From NCBI RefSeq assembly GCF_011947195.1, contig NZ_JAATVY010000001.1:248001-312000 (forward strand): a stretch of 64,000 nucleotides of DNA. Direction: 5' to 3'. The notes beneath the pieces were generated by a model, which had not been told where the DNA came from, did no database searches, and saw only the letters and a program-made list of their open reading frames with translations. Below are positions 17,297-25,963 of the stretch, piece by piece. How positions within the stretch are numbered: the first letter of the stretch is position 1; every line of letters begins with the position of its first letter. This DNA comes from Planosporangium thailandense. GTDB lineage: Bacteria > Actinomycetota > Actinomycetes > Mycobacteriales > Micromonosporaceae. A program made the translations under genes and the position numbers.

Positions 17297-17788
17297 GCAG
17301 TACTCCGGGGTCGTGCCAAGGGGGGTCGGGCTACTTCTCGTTGTGGGGGTCGTCCATAGGCGCGCCGACCGGCACCCGGGTGGGACTGTGTGCTCGGATC
17401 ACCCGGGGCGGTGGTCGGGACGGCTGCCCGCACAGCGGTTCCGGCGCGTCCGTATGCCGAATGAGCGCGATGCGGCGATCCGAGGAGTTTCGGGCTGTCC
17501 GCTACCGCCTGTGCAGCGACGGCTCCGTCCGTCCCCGGCAGCTCACGAACAATAGGGCATACCGAAACCACCGAAGCCTATTTCTAGCGATAGGCGGCGA
17601 CGAATTACCTGTTCAGACGATGATCACCATCTTTGAGCCGCGCTGACGTGCCGGGCCGGTGCCGCGTCCATGCCCGATCGGTCAAGCGTGCCGGTCGCGG
17701 ACGTGCGTGAGGCGTGGGCAGGTCCGTGGCGTGACAGCAAACGGGCCGACCCCACCAGGTGGGATCGGCCCGTTCGGCACGGCCTGGG
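17297..17788. other. Intergenic region without a supported gene
   Basis: The stretch separates two minus-strand genes. The half nearest 17789 is AT-richer than the surroundings (about 17545-17640) and has a small inverted repeat CCTAT/ATAGG (17577-17594). It should contain the promoter of the membrane-protein gene that starts at 17296, but I see no clear -35/-10 pair. Small open frames here lack ribosome sites and typical codon use. Confidence 0.5.
17741..17773 (-). terminator. Hairpin terminator after the sugar dehydrogenase operon
   Basis: ACGGGCCGA (17741-17749) pairs with TCGGCCCGT (17765-17773), and inner CCCAC/GTGGG extends the stem after one mismatch. It lies 16 nt past the stop of the Gfo/Idh gene on the minus strand. 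It is GC-rich, with only a short TTG after the stem in that direction. Confidence 0.65.
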
Positions 17789-18769
17789 TCAGGCTTCTTC
17801 CGGCCCGTAGTTGTCGTTGATGACCTGCGCGACGGCGCGGTGCGACGGCAGGATCCTGGCGCGCTCGGTCTTGGCGTCGCTGCGCCCTTCCACGATGTCC
17901 AGGAAGTGGTCGAGCTGCGCGGCCAGGGGTTCCCGCGAGGTCGTCAGCTCGGGGATCTCGATGATGCTCTGCTGCCGGTAGCCGCGCCCGTCGGGGGTGG
18001 CGGCGTCGAGGGCGACGTGCCGGTAGATGGTGACGTCTCGGCGCAGCAGGTCGACCTCGATGAGCCGGTCGACCTCGGCGATCGTCAGCGCGCGCAGCTT
18101 GCGTTGGCTGATGCGGCTCGCGGACACCGTCGCCATGCCGCCTCCCGCGAAGTTCATCACGGCCTCGGCCACGTCCTCGGCCGCGGTCAGCGACCGGGGG
18201 TGGAAGTGCCCGAGCATGCCTCGCACCCGCGCCGGCTCGGCGCCACCGAAGATCTGGATGGCCAGGTCCACGTCGTGCACCAGCAGGTCCCAGGCGACCC
18301 CGGTGCGGATGCGCGGCACGTACGGCGAGTGTCGGGCGGCGGTCACGTGGACCGGGTGGTCCACCAGCGCCATCGCCGTCATCACGGCCGGGTTGAACCG
18401 CTCCAGGAGCCCGCAGACCAGCGGCAGCCCCCGCTTCTCGGAGAGTTCGACGATCTCCTCGCTCTCGGCGAGGCTCCCGCAGACCGGCTTCTCGATGAGC
18501 AGCGGCTTGTCCGCGGCGAGAATGTCGTGGGCGATCTTGTGGTGGTGCTCGGTCGGGGCCGCGAGGACGACCGCGTCCGCGTCGCTGAGGTCGCCCAGCT
18601 CAGGGGTCCACTTCGCACCGTACCGGTTGGCGATGCCGGTGCCGGCCTCACGGTTCGGGTCGACGACCCGGATCAGGTCACAGCGCTCCGACTGGAAGAG
18701 CACCCGCGCGTGCAGGGAGCCCATCGAGCCGGTTCCCACCAGAACGACCTTGGGACGTGCCGCGCTCAT
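17789..18769 (-). CDS. Gfo/Idh/MocA sugar-nucleotide dehydrogenase, GnnA-like (UDP-GlcNAc 3-dehydrogenase type)
   Basis: A 326-residue protein with an ATG overlapping the aminotransferase stop (ATGA). The Rossmann motif VVLVGTGSMGSLHARVL is at residues 8-24. The family Lys is in LLIEKPVCGSL. GLLERFNPAV, then PYVPRIRTGVAWDLLVHDVD, match from memory the UDP-GlcNAc 3-dehydrogenase / GnnA subgroup, which has ERFNPAV and PRI.D.G...DL.IHD.D. GnnA oxidises the 3-OH of UDP-GlcNAc and GnnB-type aminotransferases then install a 3-amine. WbpB/WlbA relatives use UDP-GlcNAcA and regenerate NAD+ with 2-oxoglutarate. Gene order (aminotransferase then dehydrogenase, overlapping) fits such a pair. Confidence 0.82.
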   Translation of the reverse strand: MSAARPKVVLVGTGSMGSLHARVLFQSERCDLIRVVDPNREAGTGIANRYGAKWTPELGDLSDADAVVLAAPTEHHHKIAHDILAADKPLLIEKPVCGSLAESEEIVELSEKRGLPLVCGLLERFNPAVMTAMALVDHPVHVTAARHSPYVPRIRTGVAWDLLVHDVDLAIQIFGGAEPARVRGMLGHFHPRSLTAAEDVAEAVMNFAGGGMATVSASRISQRKLRALTIAEVDRLIEVDLLRRDVTIYRHVALDAATPDGRGYRQQSIIEIPELTTSREPLAAQLDHFLDIVEGRSDAKTERARILPSHRAVAQVINDNYGPEEA

Positions 18770-19866
18770 GCCGTCACCGCCGCGCGTACGGCCTCGGCGA
18801 CCTGGTCCACCTCGGAGTCGGTCAGGTGCTGGTGTACCGGCAGCGAGATGCAGCGCGCCGCGACGCGCTCCGCGACCGGCGCGGGGTCCGCGACGACGTT
18901 CGGGTTGTTGGCGTAGCAGTCGTAGTCGTACACGACCTTCGGGTAGTAGATGCCGCAGCCGATGCCGCGCTCGCCCAGCAGGCGGATCACCTCGTCGCGG
19001 TCGCGCGCGGACTCGTCGGTGATGAGCACCGTGTACTGGTGCCAGACGTGCGAACGGCCGGGAAGCTCGGTCGGTACGCGTACGCCGGGGACGTCCCGCA
19101 GCGCCGCCGTGAGTCGCGCCGCGTTCTCCTTGCGCCGCTTCACCAGCTCCTCGTAGACGGTGAGCTGGGGGATCGCGAGCGCGGCCTGCAGGTCGGTCAG
19201 CCGGTAGTTGTTGCCCGCCATCTCGTACTGGTACCGCTGGCGCATGCCCTGGTTGCGCAGCAGGCGGAGCCGATCGGCGATCGTGTCGTCGTTGGTGGTG
19301 ATCATTCCACCTTCACCAGTCGTGATGTTCTTCGTGCCGTAGAACGAGAACGTGCCGATGCCGAAGCTGCCGGCCGCGCGGCCGTTGATGGTGGCGCCGT
19401 GCGCCTGGGCGGTGTCTTCGATCAGAGCCAGGCCGTGCCGCTGCGCCAGCGGGGCGATCCGGTCCATGTCCGCGGTCTGCCCGTACAGGTGGACCGGCAT
19501 GAGCACCTTGGTGCGCTCACCGACCGCGGCTTCGAGGGCGTCGGGGTCGACGCAGAAGTCGTCCTCGCGGATGTCGGCGAACCGCGCCACCGCTCCCGCC
19601 TCGAGGATCGCGTTGAGCGTCGCGACGAACGTGAAGGGGCTGGTGATTACCTCGTCACCCGGCTGGAGGTCGAGCGCCTGCACGGCCGCGATGAGGGCGG
19701 TCGTGCCGTTGTTGACCGCGACGGCGTGGGACACGCCCACGAACTCGGCGAACTCTCGCTCGAGGCGGGCGACCATCGGGCCCTGGGCCAGCATGCCCGA
19801 GCGAATGACTTCTACGGCGAGCCTTTCCGCTTCTTCGCTGATGCGGACACTCGAGATGGGAATCAA
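18766..19866 (-). CDS. DegT/DnrJ/EryC1-type sugar aminotransferase, GnnB/WbpE-like
   Basis: A 366-residue protein. I chose a TTG at 19866 because AAGGAG lies 6 nt upstream and the protein then begins with the family-typical IPISSVRISEEAERL; the longer frame to 20025 has atypical sequence. NNGTTALIAAVQAL binds phosphate, LIEDTAQAHGA holds the PLP Asp, and FYGTKNITTGEGG has the Schiff-base Lys. It probably transfers the glutamate amino group to the 3-keto sugar made by the overlapping Gfo/Idh enzyme, releasing 2-oxoglutarate. It could alternatively act on a 4-keto sugar. Confidence 0.88.
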   Translation of the reverse strand: MIPISSVRISEEAERLAVEVIRSGMLAQGPMVARLEREFAEFVGVSHAVAVNNGTTALIAAVQALDLQPGDEVITSPFTFVATLNAILEAGAVARFADIREDDFCVDPDALEAAVGERTKVLMPVHLYGQTADMDRIAPLAQRHGLALIEDTAQAHGATINGRAAGSFGIGTFSFYGTKNITTGEGGMITTNDDTIADRLRLLRNQGMRQRYQYEMAGNNYRLTDLQAALAIPQLTVYEELVKRRKENAARLTAALRDVPGVRVPTELPGRSHVWHQYTVLITDESARDRDEVIRLLGERGIGCGIYYPKVVYDYDCYANNPNVVADPAPVAERVAARCISLPVHQHLTDSEVDQVAEAVRAAVTA

Positions 19867-20352
19867 CCTGAACTCCTTGACGACTACGGCAGCACGATGC
19901 ACCGTACTACGGCAGTCTCGATTCGTCGTATCCGGTCTTGCCGGGCACAAAAGGTATTCGGCACAGGATGAACGGTCACGCCGGCGTACCGGCGAGCGTG
20001 GAAGGCGTCGCGTGATGGTCCTCACGAGGGGTCGACCGTCACGATTCCGCTATTGCCGTCCACGGTCGCGTGGGCCTTACGGCGATATGGCTTTCCGATT
20101 ACTCGGAGTTCAATTCGCTGTCGCTGACAGTAACCATGAGTCGTCGGTCCGAGCGTTTACGAACACTCCGAAGGGGACACTGTTGTTCTGTAGAGCCCGG
20201 AACCGTCGATGTCCGGCGGTCGCTCCAGAAATGATCAATACAGGTCCGGGGATCATTGCCGACGCCGATGGCTACGCTGTGGTTGAGTCGGTGAACGTCA
20301 GCCACGCGTTTGCTGGTTTCCCCTACGCCAGGCAGTTGAAAAGGTGATCTTT
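19867..20352. promoter_or_regulatory. Divergent intergenic region with no supported gene
   Basis: This 486-bp region lies between the leftward aminotransferase and the rightward MprF/AglD-like gene, so it should hold both promoters. It is noticeably AT-richer from about 20085 to 20300. I could not find a -35/-10 pair with good spacing, nor a strong inverted repeat. Open frames crossing it are extensions of neighbouring frames or lack a ribosome site. Confidence 0.45.
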
Positions 20353-21393
20353 GTGTCCGAAGACGTCGCGCTGATTGAGGCCACCGCGCCGGTCACACCG
20401 AAGGCCTCTTCCGCGCGGCGCGCCATCGTGACCGCATTGAAGATCGTATTGGCGGTCGCGATCGCCGGCTTCATGGTCTACAGCGTGGTGACGCAGTGGA
20501 AGCAGGTGAGCCAGGCCTGGCTGGGGCTTGCCTGGCAGTCGGTGGCGCTGTCGCTCGTCGCGGCCATCGCCGGCATGCTGGCCAACGTCATGGCCTGGCG
20601 GGCCAGCCTGAAGGACCTCGAACACGAGGTGTCCTTCGTGTCCGCGGCACGAATCAACTTCATCGGCGCCCTGGGCAAGTACCTGCCGGGAAGCGTCTGG
20701 GCGTACGTGATGCAGATGGAGTTCGGCCGCCGGGCCGGACTGCCCAGGGCGCGGGCATTCCTCGCCTCGATCGTCGCCCTCGGGCTGGGCACCACCGCGG
20801 CCCTGGCCGTCGGTACTCTCGCGCTGCCGTCGCTGTTCGACGGCGCGAAGGCGGCGGAGTCGTACGGAAGCTCCGTCCGGGTGGCGCTCTACATCGTGAT
20901 GGTGCTGGTCCCCATCGCGCTCATCTGTGCGATCCCGCAGGTGCTGACCCGCCTCATCCAGTTGCTGCTGCGAGTGCTGCGCCGGCCTCCGTTGACCCAC
21001 ACGCTCAGCTGGGGTGGAGTGCTCCGGGTCGTCGGCTGGGCCGCGGTCGGCTGGGTCTGCTTCGGCATCCACCTGTGGCTGCTGGCCAACGCACAGGCCG
21101 CCCCGGGAGTCGATGGGCTGTTCCGGTCCATCGGCGCGTTCGCGCTCGCCCTGACCGTCGGCGTGTTCGCCATCTTCGCGCCCTCCGGGCTCGGCGTCCG
21201 GGAGGCCGTGCTGGTGGCCGCCCTCGTGCCTTCGCTACCCGGGCACAACGCGGCCGGCATCGCGTACGGCATCGCGCTCATGTCCCGGATGCTGTTCATC
21301 CTGGCCGACGCCCTGATGGCGGGGGCGGCCGCGCTCACCACCCTTCGTGACCGCCGGTCCGCGCGGGTCGCGACGCCGCAGGTCGAGGACTGA
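20353..21393 (+). CDS. Lysylphosphatidylglycerol-synthase-TM / AglD-type flippase-like membrane protein
   Basis: A 346-residue protein. GTG 20353 follows AAAAGGTGAT by 6 nt and is preferred to GTG 20344. There are about 8 TM segments. GALGKYLPGSVWAYVMQ is the UPF0104/MprF-N signature (GKYLPG), and FAPSGLGVREAVL is the second signature (PxGxGxRE). Members move lysyl-lipids (MprF) or sit in glycolipid and polysaccharide loci (AglD). No synthase domain is attached. It probably moves or shields a glycolipid made by this locus. It ends 28 bp before a strong hairpin and faces the luxC-like gene. Confidence 0.85.
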   Translation: MSEDVALIEATAPVTPKASSARRAIVTALKIVLAVAIAGFMVYSVVTQWKQVSQAWLGLAWQSVALSLVAAIAGMLANVMAWRASLKDLEHEVSFVSAARINFIGALGKYLPGSVWAYVMQMEFGRRAGLPRARAFLASIVALGLGTTAALAVGTLALPSLFDGAKAAESYGSSVRVALYIVMVLVPIALICAIPQVLTRLIQLLLRVLRRPPLTHTLSWGGVLRVVGWAAVGWVCFGIHLWLLANAQAAPGVDGLFRSIGAFALALTVGVFAIFAPSGLGVREAVLVAALVPSLPGHNAAGIAYGIALMSRMLFILADALMAGAAALTTLRDRRSARVATPQVED

Positions 21394-21420
21394 CGCCGGT
21401 CACCGGCCCGTAAGCCGAAC

Positions 21421-21451
21421 GTCCTCGGCCGCCACTCCGGCGGCCGAGGAC
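21421..21451. terminator. Bidirectional hairpin terminator
   Basis: A perfect 13-bp stem, GTCCTCGGCCGCC (21421-21433) with GGCGGCCGAGGAC (21439-21451), and a 5-nt loop lie in the 81-bp gap between the convergent flippase-like and LuxC-like genes. No U-tract is present; this is usual in high-GC actinomycetes. Confidence 0.8.
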
Positions 21452-21474
21452 GCGTCGTTCGGGGGGTTCGGGGA

Positions 21475-22710
21475 CTACCTGCTCTGGACGGTGGTCAGCC
21501 GGGTGAACTCACGCAGCAGGTCGTAGCCGTCCCACACGGACGAGAAGGTGAGCGCGTCGCCGATCGGCACGATCCGGTCCACGCCGCGGCCGGCGAGCTG
21601 TTCGGCGAAGCCCACCAGCTCGTCGGTGCCGAAGCCGAAGTGGCTCATCGTCTGGTCGCGCCGCTCCACGATGCTCACCAAATCGTCGAGCGACCCGACC
21701 TGCGCCTGCGGGAACGTGCCGACGCCGAGCCAGCGCCGGGGGACCAGCCCCGGTTCAACCAGCTCCACCGTGGCGATCGCGTTGCCCGCGAAGCGCACCT
21801 CGCTGGCGACGCCCTCGGCGGCGAGCCCGTAGGTCGACACCCGCTTCTCCACCGACATGGCGGCGTCGACCTCGGTACCCTTGCTCTCCACCACCTCCGC
21901 GAGCAGCCCGAACAGCTCGTCGCGGGCCTCGCGGACGGCCTCCGGCTCGCCGACCCAGTAGATCGCGCGGGGCGACGCGCAGGCGGCCTGGTCGAACCAG
22001 TACGAGTCGTTGTACAGCCCGATCGCCACGTCCCGCCGGGCCGCGGCGTCGGCGGCGCGCCAGCCGGCGGCCGAGATGACGGCGAACGACGACCGGTCGG
22101 GGAACGTGACGTCGCGGGCGGACGGGCGCAGCGGGTGGCGGCGGATGTCGGTCACCGACCGGTCGCCGCCCCAGATGACCCGCAGGTCGCAGCCCTGGGA
22201 CAGGGCCGCCGTGACCGCGTCGTCGCGCCCGTACGTGACCATGCGCTGGGTCTGCGCGATGGCCGGATCCGCGTCGGCGAGCGTGGTGTTGAGCGCGTCG
22301 AGCACCGCCACGGCGGCCCCGGCCGACCGGGACGAGATACGCACGATGTTCGGGTTGCCGGCCAGCGCCGACAGCGCCCAGGAGTACACGAAGATGGTGT
22401 CCACGTTCGCCGGTGGCACGTGGAAGACGACCCCGCGCGGAAAGCGCAGCTGCCCGAGCGGCGGCGTGGCCGCCGCGATGGTCTTCTCCAGTTCGCCGCG
22501 GCGCAGGAAGAAGCCGAGTGACGCGAGTTCAGGGAAGCGGCGGGCCACGCTGGGAGCCAGCAGGCGGCGGGCGAACGCGACCAGGAAGTCGCTCACCCGG
22601 GGGTCGCCCACCCGCAGCCGGCCGCCCGGCGGCTCGCTGGTCACCTCCGCCAGCAGGTCACTCACGCTGGTCGGCGCCCCGGTCGGGAACCGCTGCTCGA
22701 CTGTGCTCAT
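21475..22710 (-). CDS. LuxC-type acyl-CoA/acyl-protein reductase
   Basis: A 411-residue protein. The ATG at 22710 follows AAGGGGCGGC and overlaps the LuxE stop (ATGA). It is an aldehyde-dehydrogenase-fold fatty-acyl reductase: FHVPPANVDTIFVYSWALSA and GNPNIVRISSR are typical LuxC segments, and the catalytic Cys is probably in WFDQAACASPR, followed by WVGEP. LuxC reduces an acyl group carried on LuxE to a fatty aldehyde with NADPH. In luminous bacteria the aldehyde feeds luciferase, but no luxA/luxB is present here. It is the last gene of the LpxA-ACP-FabG-ligase-LuxE-LuxC operon, so the product should be tied to the glycan locus. Confidence 0.85.
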   Translation of the reverse strand: MSTVEQRFPTGAPTSVSDLLAEVTSEPPGGRLRVGDPRVSDFLVAFARRLLAPSVARRFPELASLGFFLRRGELEKTIAAATPPLGQLRFPRGVVFHVPPANVDTIFVYSWALSALAGNPNIVRISSRSAGAAVAVLDALNTTLADADPAIAQTQRMVTYGRDDAVTAALSQGCDLRVIWGGDRSVTDIRRHPLRPSARDVTFPDRSSFAVISAAGWRAADAAARRDVAIGLYNDSYWFDQAACASPRAIYWVGEPEAVREARDELFGLLAEVVESKGTEVDAAMSVEKRVSTYGLAAEGVASEVRFAGNAIATVELVEPGLVPRRWLGVGTFPQAQVGSLDDLVSIVERRDQTMSHFGFGTDELVGFAEQLAGRGVDRIVPIGDALTFSSVWDGYDLLREFTRLTTVQSR

Positions 22711-23768
22711 GCCGCCCCTTGGAACGTGTCGCTGCAGCCCCGCGCTTCGGCGCGCGGCAGCCGGCCCAGGATGGAAAAGCGCTTGCCCGGCCAGTCCCCG
22801 TCGTCGATGCCGTGGATCACCCCACGGTCCTCGGTCAGCAGGATGTGGCCCGGGTACGAGCGCGGCAGGGTGCTGACCACCTCGATCACGCCGGGGGTGC
22901 CGACCGGCACCTCCTCCCACGTGACCGGGTCACGGACGATCACATCGGCGAAGTCGGGGCAGTAGAGCCCGTTGCCGGACGGCCCTTCCACGTAGACCGT
23001 GCCGATCTGCTCGACCATGCCGTAGTAGTTGTGGATGCGGGTCAGCCCGGTGTCCTGTGCGAACCGGCGGCGGAACTCGGCGTTGTCCACGGCCTGGTCG
23101 ATCAGCTTCTTCCAGCCGCCGCTGTGGATGAGGATGCCGTTGGAAAGGTCCAGGTGCTCGTCGCGGGCCAGCTCGTACAGGTAGAGCCAGGCCATGAACG
23201 TGAAGCCGAAGATGAGGAACGGCTGGTCGCCGTGCTTGGCGAGGAAACCGCGCACCGCGTCCAGGTCGGGCCGCTCGTTCTCGTCGAGGACGAACGTGTG
23301 GTCCCGGCCGAAGTTCATCATGCCGAGCACGCCGGCGCCGCGCGCCGAGAACGAGCGCCGGTTCTTGAACAGCGCCTTCGTGTCGACCAGCAGCATCGGC
23401 AGCCGGTTGGGGCCGATGACGGTCTGGATCGTCGCCGACAGCATGCGCTGCTGGGCGGCGGCCGCCTCCTTGTCCAGGAAGATCCGGCTCACCTCGGCGC
23501 CCGTGGTGCCGCTGGAGGTCAGCACCTTGAAGACCTCGTCGTCCGGCACGCTCTTGAGCGCGTGGTGCTTGAACAGCCGAACCGGCAGCCACGGCAGGTC
23601 GGCGACCCGCTCGTACCTCCGGCCGGCCGGGTGCCCGATCGCGTCGAGGATCCGGCGGTACTCGACGCTCGCCGCCCGGTGGTGCTCGGTCAGCTCGGTG
23701 AGCTCCTGGAGCAGAGAGACGTCCCGCTCGGCCTGAGACTTACTGAAGACGCTGGTGGCGACCGTCAT
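22707..23768 (-). CDS. LuxE-type acyl-protein synthetase
   Basis: A 353-residue protein whose ATG overlaps the ligase stop (ATGA). LuxE activates a fatty acid as acyl-AMP and holds it on a Cys for LuxC. LPWLPVRLFKHHAL and VLTSSGTTGAEVSRIFLD (an ATP/AMP P-loop-like motif) are characteristic. GFTFMAWLYL, HSGGWKKL, RIHNYYGMVEQIGTVY and the C-terminal LLTEDRGVIHGIDD all fit the LuxE family. Length is typical. Its pairing with LuxC is strict in the gene order. The acyl source may be free acid or the operon's own ACP. Confidence 0.87.
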   Translation of the reverse strand: MTVATSVFSKSQAERDVSLLQELTELTEHHRAASVEYRRILDAIGHPAGRRYERVADLPWLPVRLFKHHALKSVPDDEVFKVLTSSGTTGAEVSRIFLDKEAAAAQQRMLSATIQTVIGPNRLPMLLVDTKALFKNRRSFSARGAGVLGMMNFGRDHTFVLDENERPDLDAVRGFLAKHGDQPFLIFGFTFMAWLYLYELARDEHLDLSNGILIHSGGWKKLIDQAVDNAEFRRRFAQDTGLTRIHNYYGMVEQIGTVYVEGPSGNGLYCPDFADVIVRDPVTWEEVPVGTPGVIEVVSTLPRSYPGHILLTEDRGVIHGIDDGDWPGKRFSILGRLPRAEARGCSDTFQGAA

Positions 23769-25213
23769 GATCTCGCTTCCAAGGTCCGGTAGTCGATCTT
23801 TCCGTTGGAGAGCAGCGGCAGCCGGTCGATGTCGCGGACGTCGAACCCCGAGCGGTGCAGCTTCATCCGCTCGGCGAGCAGCTTCGCCACCTCGGCCCGG
23901 CGGTCGGCGTCGACCGTCCCCTCGCACCACAGGACGACCTTGTCCCCGGCGGGCACGGCGGCCACCGGCCCGACACCGTCCACGCCGGCCTGGCCGACCA
24001 ACTTCTCGATGTCGTCGAGGTTGACCCGGATGCCGAAGACCTTGCCGATGCGCTTGAGCCGGCCGGTCAGGTACAGGAAACCTTCGTCGTCGAGGTACCC
24101 CAGGTCGCCGGTGTACAGCACGCCGCCCTGGTCGTCGCCGCGGCTCAGGTCGGCCGCGGTGTCGGCGTACCCCATCATCACGTTGGGGCCGCGGTAGACG
24201 ATCTCGCCGGTGACGCCCGGCTCCCGCGTCTCGCTGCCGTCGTCCAGGCGTACCGAGAGCGTGCCGCCGGGCAGCGCGAGCCCCGGCGAGCCCACCCGCT
24301 GCGGAAGCTGGTCGGCGGGCAGCGTGCTCATCCGCGGCCCGGCCTCGGTCTGGCCCCACATCACGTAGAACCGGCCGCCCAGCGCGGAGATCTTCTCGTG
24401 GTAGGCCAGGATCATCTCGTTGCGCAGCCGGCCGCCGGCCTGGGTCAGCGTGCGCAGGCTGGGGTGCTTGGCGGGGCTCCAGCGGATCCTGGCCAGCATC
24501 TCGTAGTTGTACGGGACGCCCGCCAGCGAGGTCGCGCTGTAGCGGTCGAACGCCTGCCAGAACTCGCGCGCCAGGACGCCACCGTCCACGACGACCACGG
24601 TCGCGCCGCTGACGAGGTGGCTGTTGAGCACCGACATGCCGTAGCTGTAGAACAGCGGCAGGCTGGTCGGCGCGACCTCGTCGCCGTCGATGTGCAGCAC
24701 CTGCGCGATCGCCGCCGCGTTGGACGTGATCGCGGTGCGCGACAGTCGGACAAGCTTCGGGCTTCCGGTGGATCCTGACGTCGCGAGCATCACCCCGAGG
24801 TCGGGGTGGGGGCTGGCGGCCGGCTCACCGCCGGTGCGTACCCAGGCCGGGCCCAGCGGGCCGACGTCGCGGCGCTCGTAGCCCGGCGGGGTGTCGCCCG
24901 CCTGCGCGCCCGCTCCGCCCTCATCCAGGCCCACCACTGCGGCCGGGGCGAACCGGCGCACCATCTCGGCGAGCGTCGCCGGGTCGAGCGCCGGGTCGAG
25001 CAGGGCGACCGGCCGGTGCGCCGCCCAGCAGCCCAGGTAGCGCAGGACAGCCGCCGTGCTGATGCCGGTACGCGCGAAGACCGCGCCGGTGGGCAGCTCC
25101 GCGAGCGACGCGGCGGTCGCGTCGATCGCGGTCGTGAGCGCCGCGCCGGCGAGCTCCTCTCCGGTCGCGGCGTCGATCAGTCGGGCGCCTGCGGCGACAA
25201 GATCAGTACTCAC
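23765..25213 (-). CDS. AMP-forming acyl-CoA/acyl-ACP ligase
   Basis: A 482-residue ANL-superfamily enzyme. The GTG start overlaps the SDR stop (GTGA). The P-loop motif LATSGSTGSPKLVRLS, WGQTEAGPRMS (A5), YTGDLGYLDDEGFLYLTGR (A7/A8 hinge) and the C-terminal Lys in LLSNGKIDYRTLE (A10) are all visible. It should activate a carboxylic acid and pass it to CoA or, given the adjacent acp gene, to the phosphopantetheine arm of that ACP. The absence of a carrier or condensation domain separates it from NRPS proteins. Acid specificity is unknown. Confidence 0.87.
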   Translation of the reverse strand: MSTDLVAAGARLIDAATGEELAGAALTTAIDATAASLAELPTGAVFARTGISTAAVLRYLGCWAAHRPVALLDPALDPATLAEMVRRFAPAAVVGLDEGGAGAQAGDTPPGYERRDVGPLGPAWVRTGGEPAASPHPDLGVMLATSGSTGSPKLVRLSRTAITSNAAAIAQVLHIDGDEVAPTSLPLFYSYGMSVLNSHLVSGATVVVVDGGVLAREFWQAFDRYSATSLAGVPYNYEMLARIRWSPAKHPSLRTLTQAGGRLRNEMILAYHEKISALGGRFYVMWGQTEAGPRMSTLPADQLPQRVGSPGLALPGGTLSVRLDDGSETREPGVTGEIVYRGPNVMMGYADTAADLSRGDDQGGVLYTGDLGYLDDEGFLYLTGRLKRIGKVFGIRVNLDDIEKLVGQAGVDGVGPVAAVPAGDKVVLWCEGTVDADRRAEVAKLLAERMKLHRSGFDVRDIDRLPLLSNGKIDYRTLEARS

Positions 25214-25956
25214 AACACGAGACCACCGTCAACGCCGAGGATCTGTCCGGTGATGAACGCCGACTCGTCGCTGACGAGGAAGCGGATGGCCCTGGCCACG
25301 TCCATCGGGTCGCCGAGGCGGCGCAGCGACGTGTGCGCGACCCGGTCCTCGACCAGATCCTTCGGCAGGTGGGCGATCATCTCGGTCTCGATCAGGCCGG
25401 GAGCCACCGCGTTGACCCGGATGCCGCGCGGGCCCAGCTCCTTGGCCGCCGACCGCGCGACCGTCGCCACCGCGGCCTTCGACGCGGCGTACGCGGTCTG
25501 GCCGGCGCTGCCGTGCTCGCCCACGATGGACGCGAGCACGACGATCGCGCCCGAGCGCTTGCGCATCATGACCCGGGCCGCGGCCTGCACGGTGTTGATC
25601 GTGCCGGCCACGTTGGTCGCGAGCATGCGGTCGATCAGCTCCGGCTTGATCATGCCGATGAGCGCGTCTTCGAGCACGCCCGCGTTCGCGACGAGAGCGT
25701 CGATGCGCCCGTGCTCCGCGGCGATGCCCTTGAACGCCGCACCCACCGCGTCGAAGTCGGCCACGTCGAAACCGACACCGCTCGTGGGTACGCCGTGCGC
25801 CTCGGCCAGCTCCGCGGCGACCGTCTTGGCGTCTTCTGCGTCCCGGCTGGTGACCACGACGGTCGCGCCGGCCTCCGCCAGCGCCTGTGCCGTGGCCCGT
25901 CCGATACCGCGGGTGCCGCCGGTGACGACGGCTACCCGACCTGCGAGGCTACCCAC
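25210..25956 (-). CDS. Short-chain dehydrogenase, FabG-like (3-oxoacyl-ACP reductase type)
   Basis: A 248-residue protein with a GTG start 7 nt after the acp gene. VAVVTGGTRGIGRATA is the NAD(P) site (TGxxxGIG). NAGV is present, and the catalytic set reads S in VLASIVGEHGSAGQTAYAASK with YAASK. The C-terminus FITGQILGVDGGLVL is typical of FabG. It probably reduces a 3-oxoacyl group on the operon ACP, giving a 3-hydroxyacyl chain. A sugar or alcohol substrate cannot be excluded. Confidence 0.87.
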   Translation of the reverse strand: MGSLAGRVAVVTGGTRGIGRATAQALAEAGATVVVTSRDAEDAKTVAAELAEAHGVPTSGVGFDVADFDAVGAAFKGIAAEHGRIDALVANAGVLEDALIGMIKPELIDRMLATNVAGTINTVQAAARVMMRKRSGAIVVLASIVGEHGSAGQTAYAASKAAVATVARSAAKELGPRGIRVNAVAPGLIETEMIAHLPKDLVEDRVAHTSLRRLGDPMDVARAIRFLVSDESAFITGQILGVDGGLVL

Positions 25957-25963
25957 GATGCCG

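Noticed and set aside
17287-17646. A 119-codon open frame in the intergenic gap before the Gfo/Idh operon
   Set aside because: It has no ribosome site, Ser/Gly/Arg-rich composition and no motif, and begins inside the start region of the neighbouring membrane-protein gene.
19867-20025. N-terminal extension of the second aminotransferase to an ATG at 20025
   Set aside because: The 53 extra residues are Arg/Cys-rich and unlike the family. A TTG at 19866 with AAGGAG gives the normal N-terminus.
21475-23768. A bioluminescence operon
   Set aside because: LuxC and LuxE homologues are present but no luxA, luxB or luxD, and the surrounding genes (ACP, LpxA-like, AMP ligase) point to acyl-sugar chemistry.
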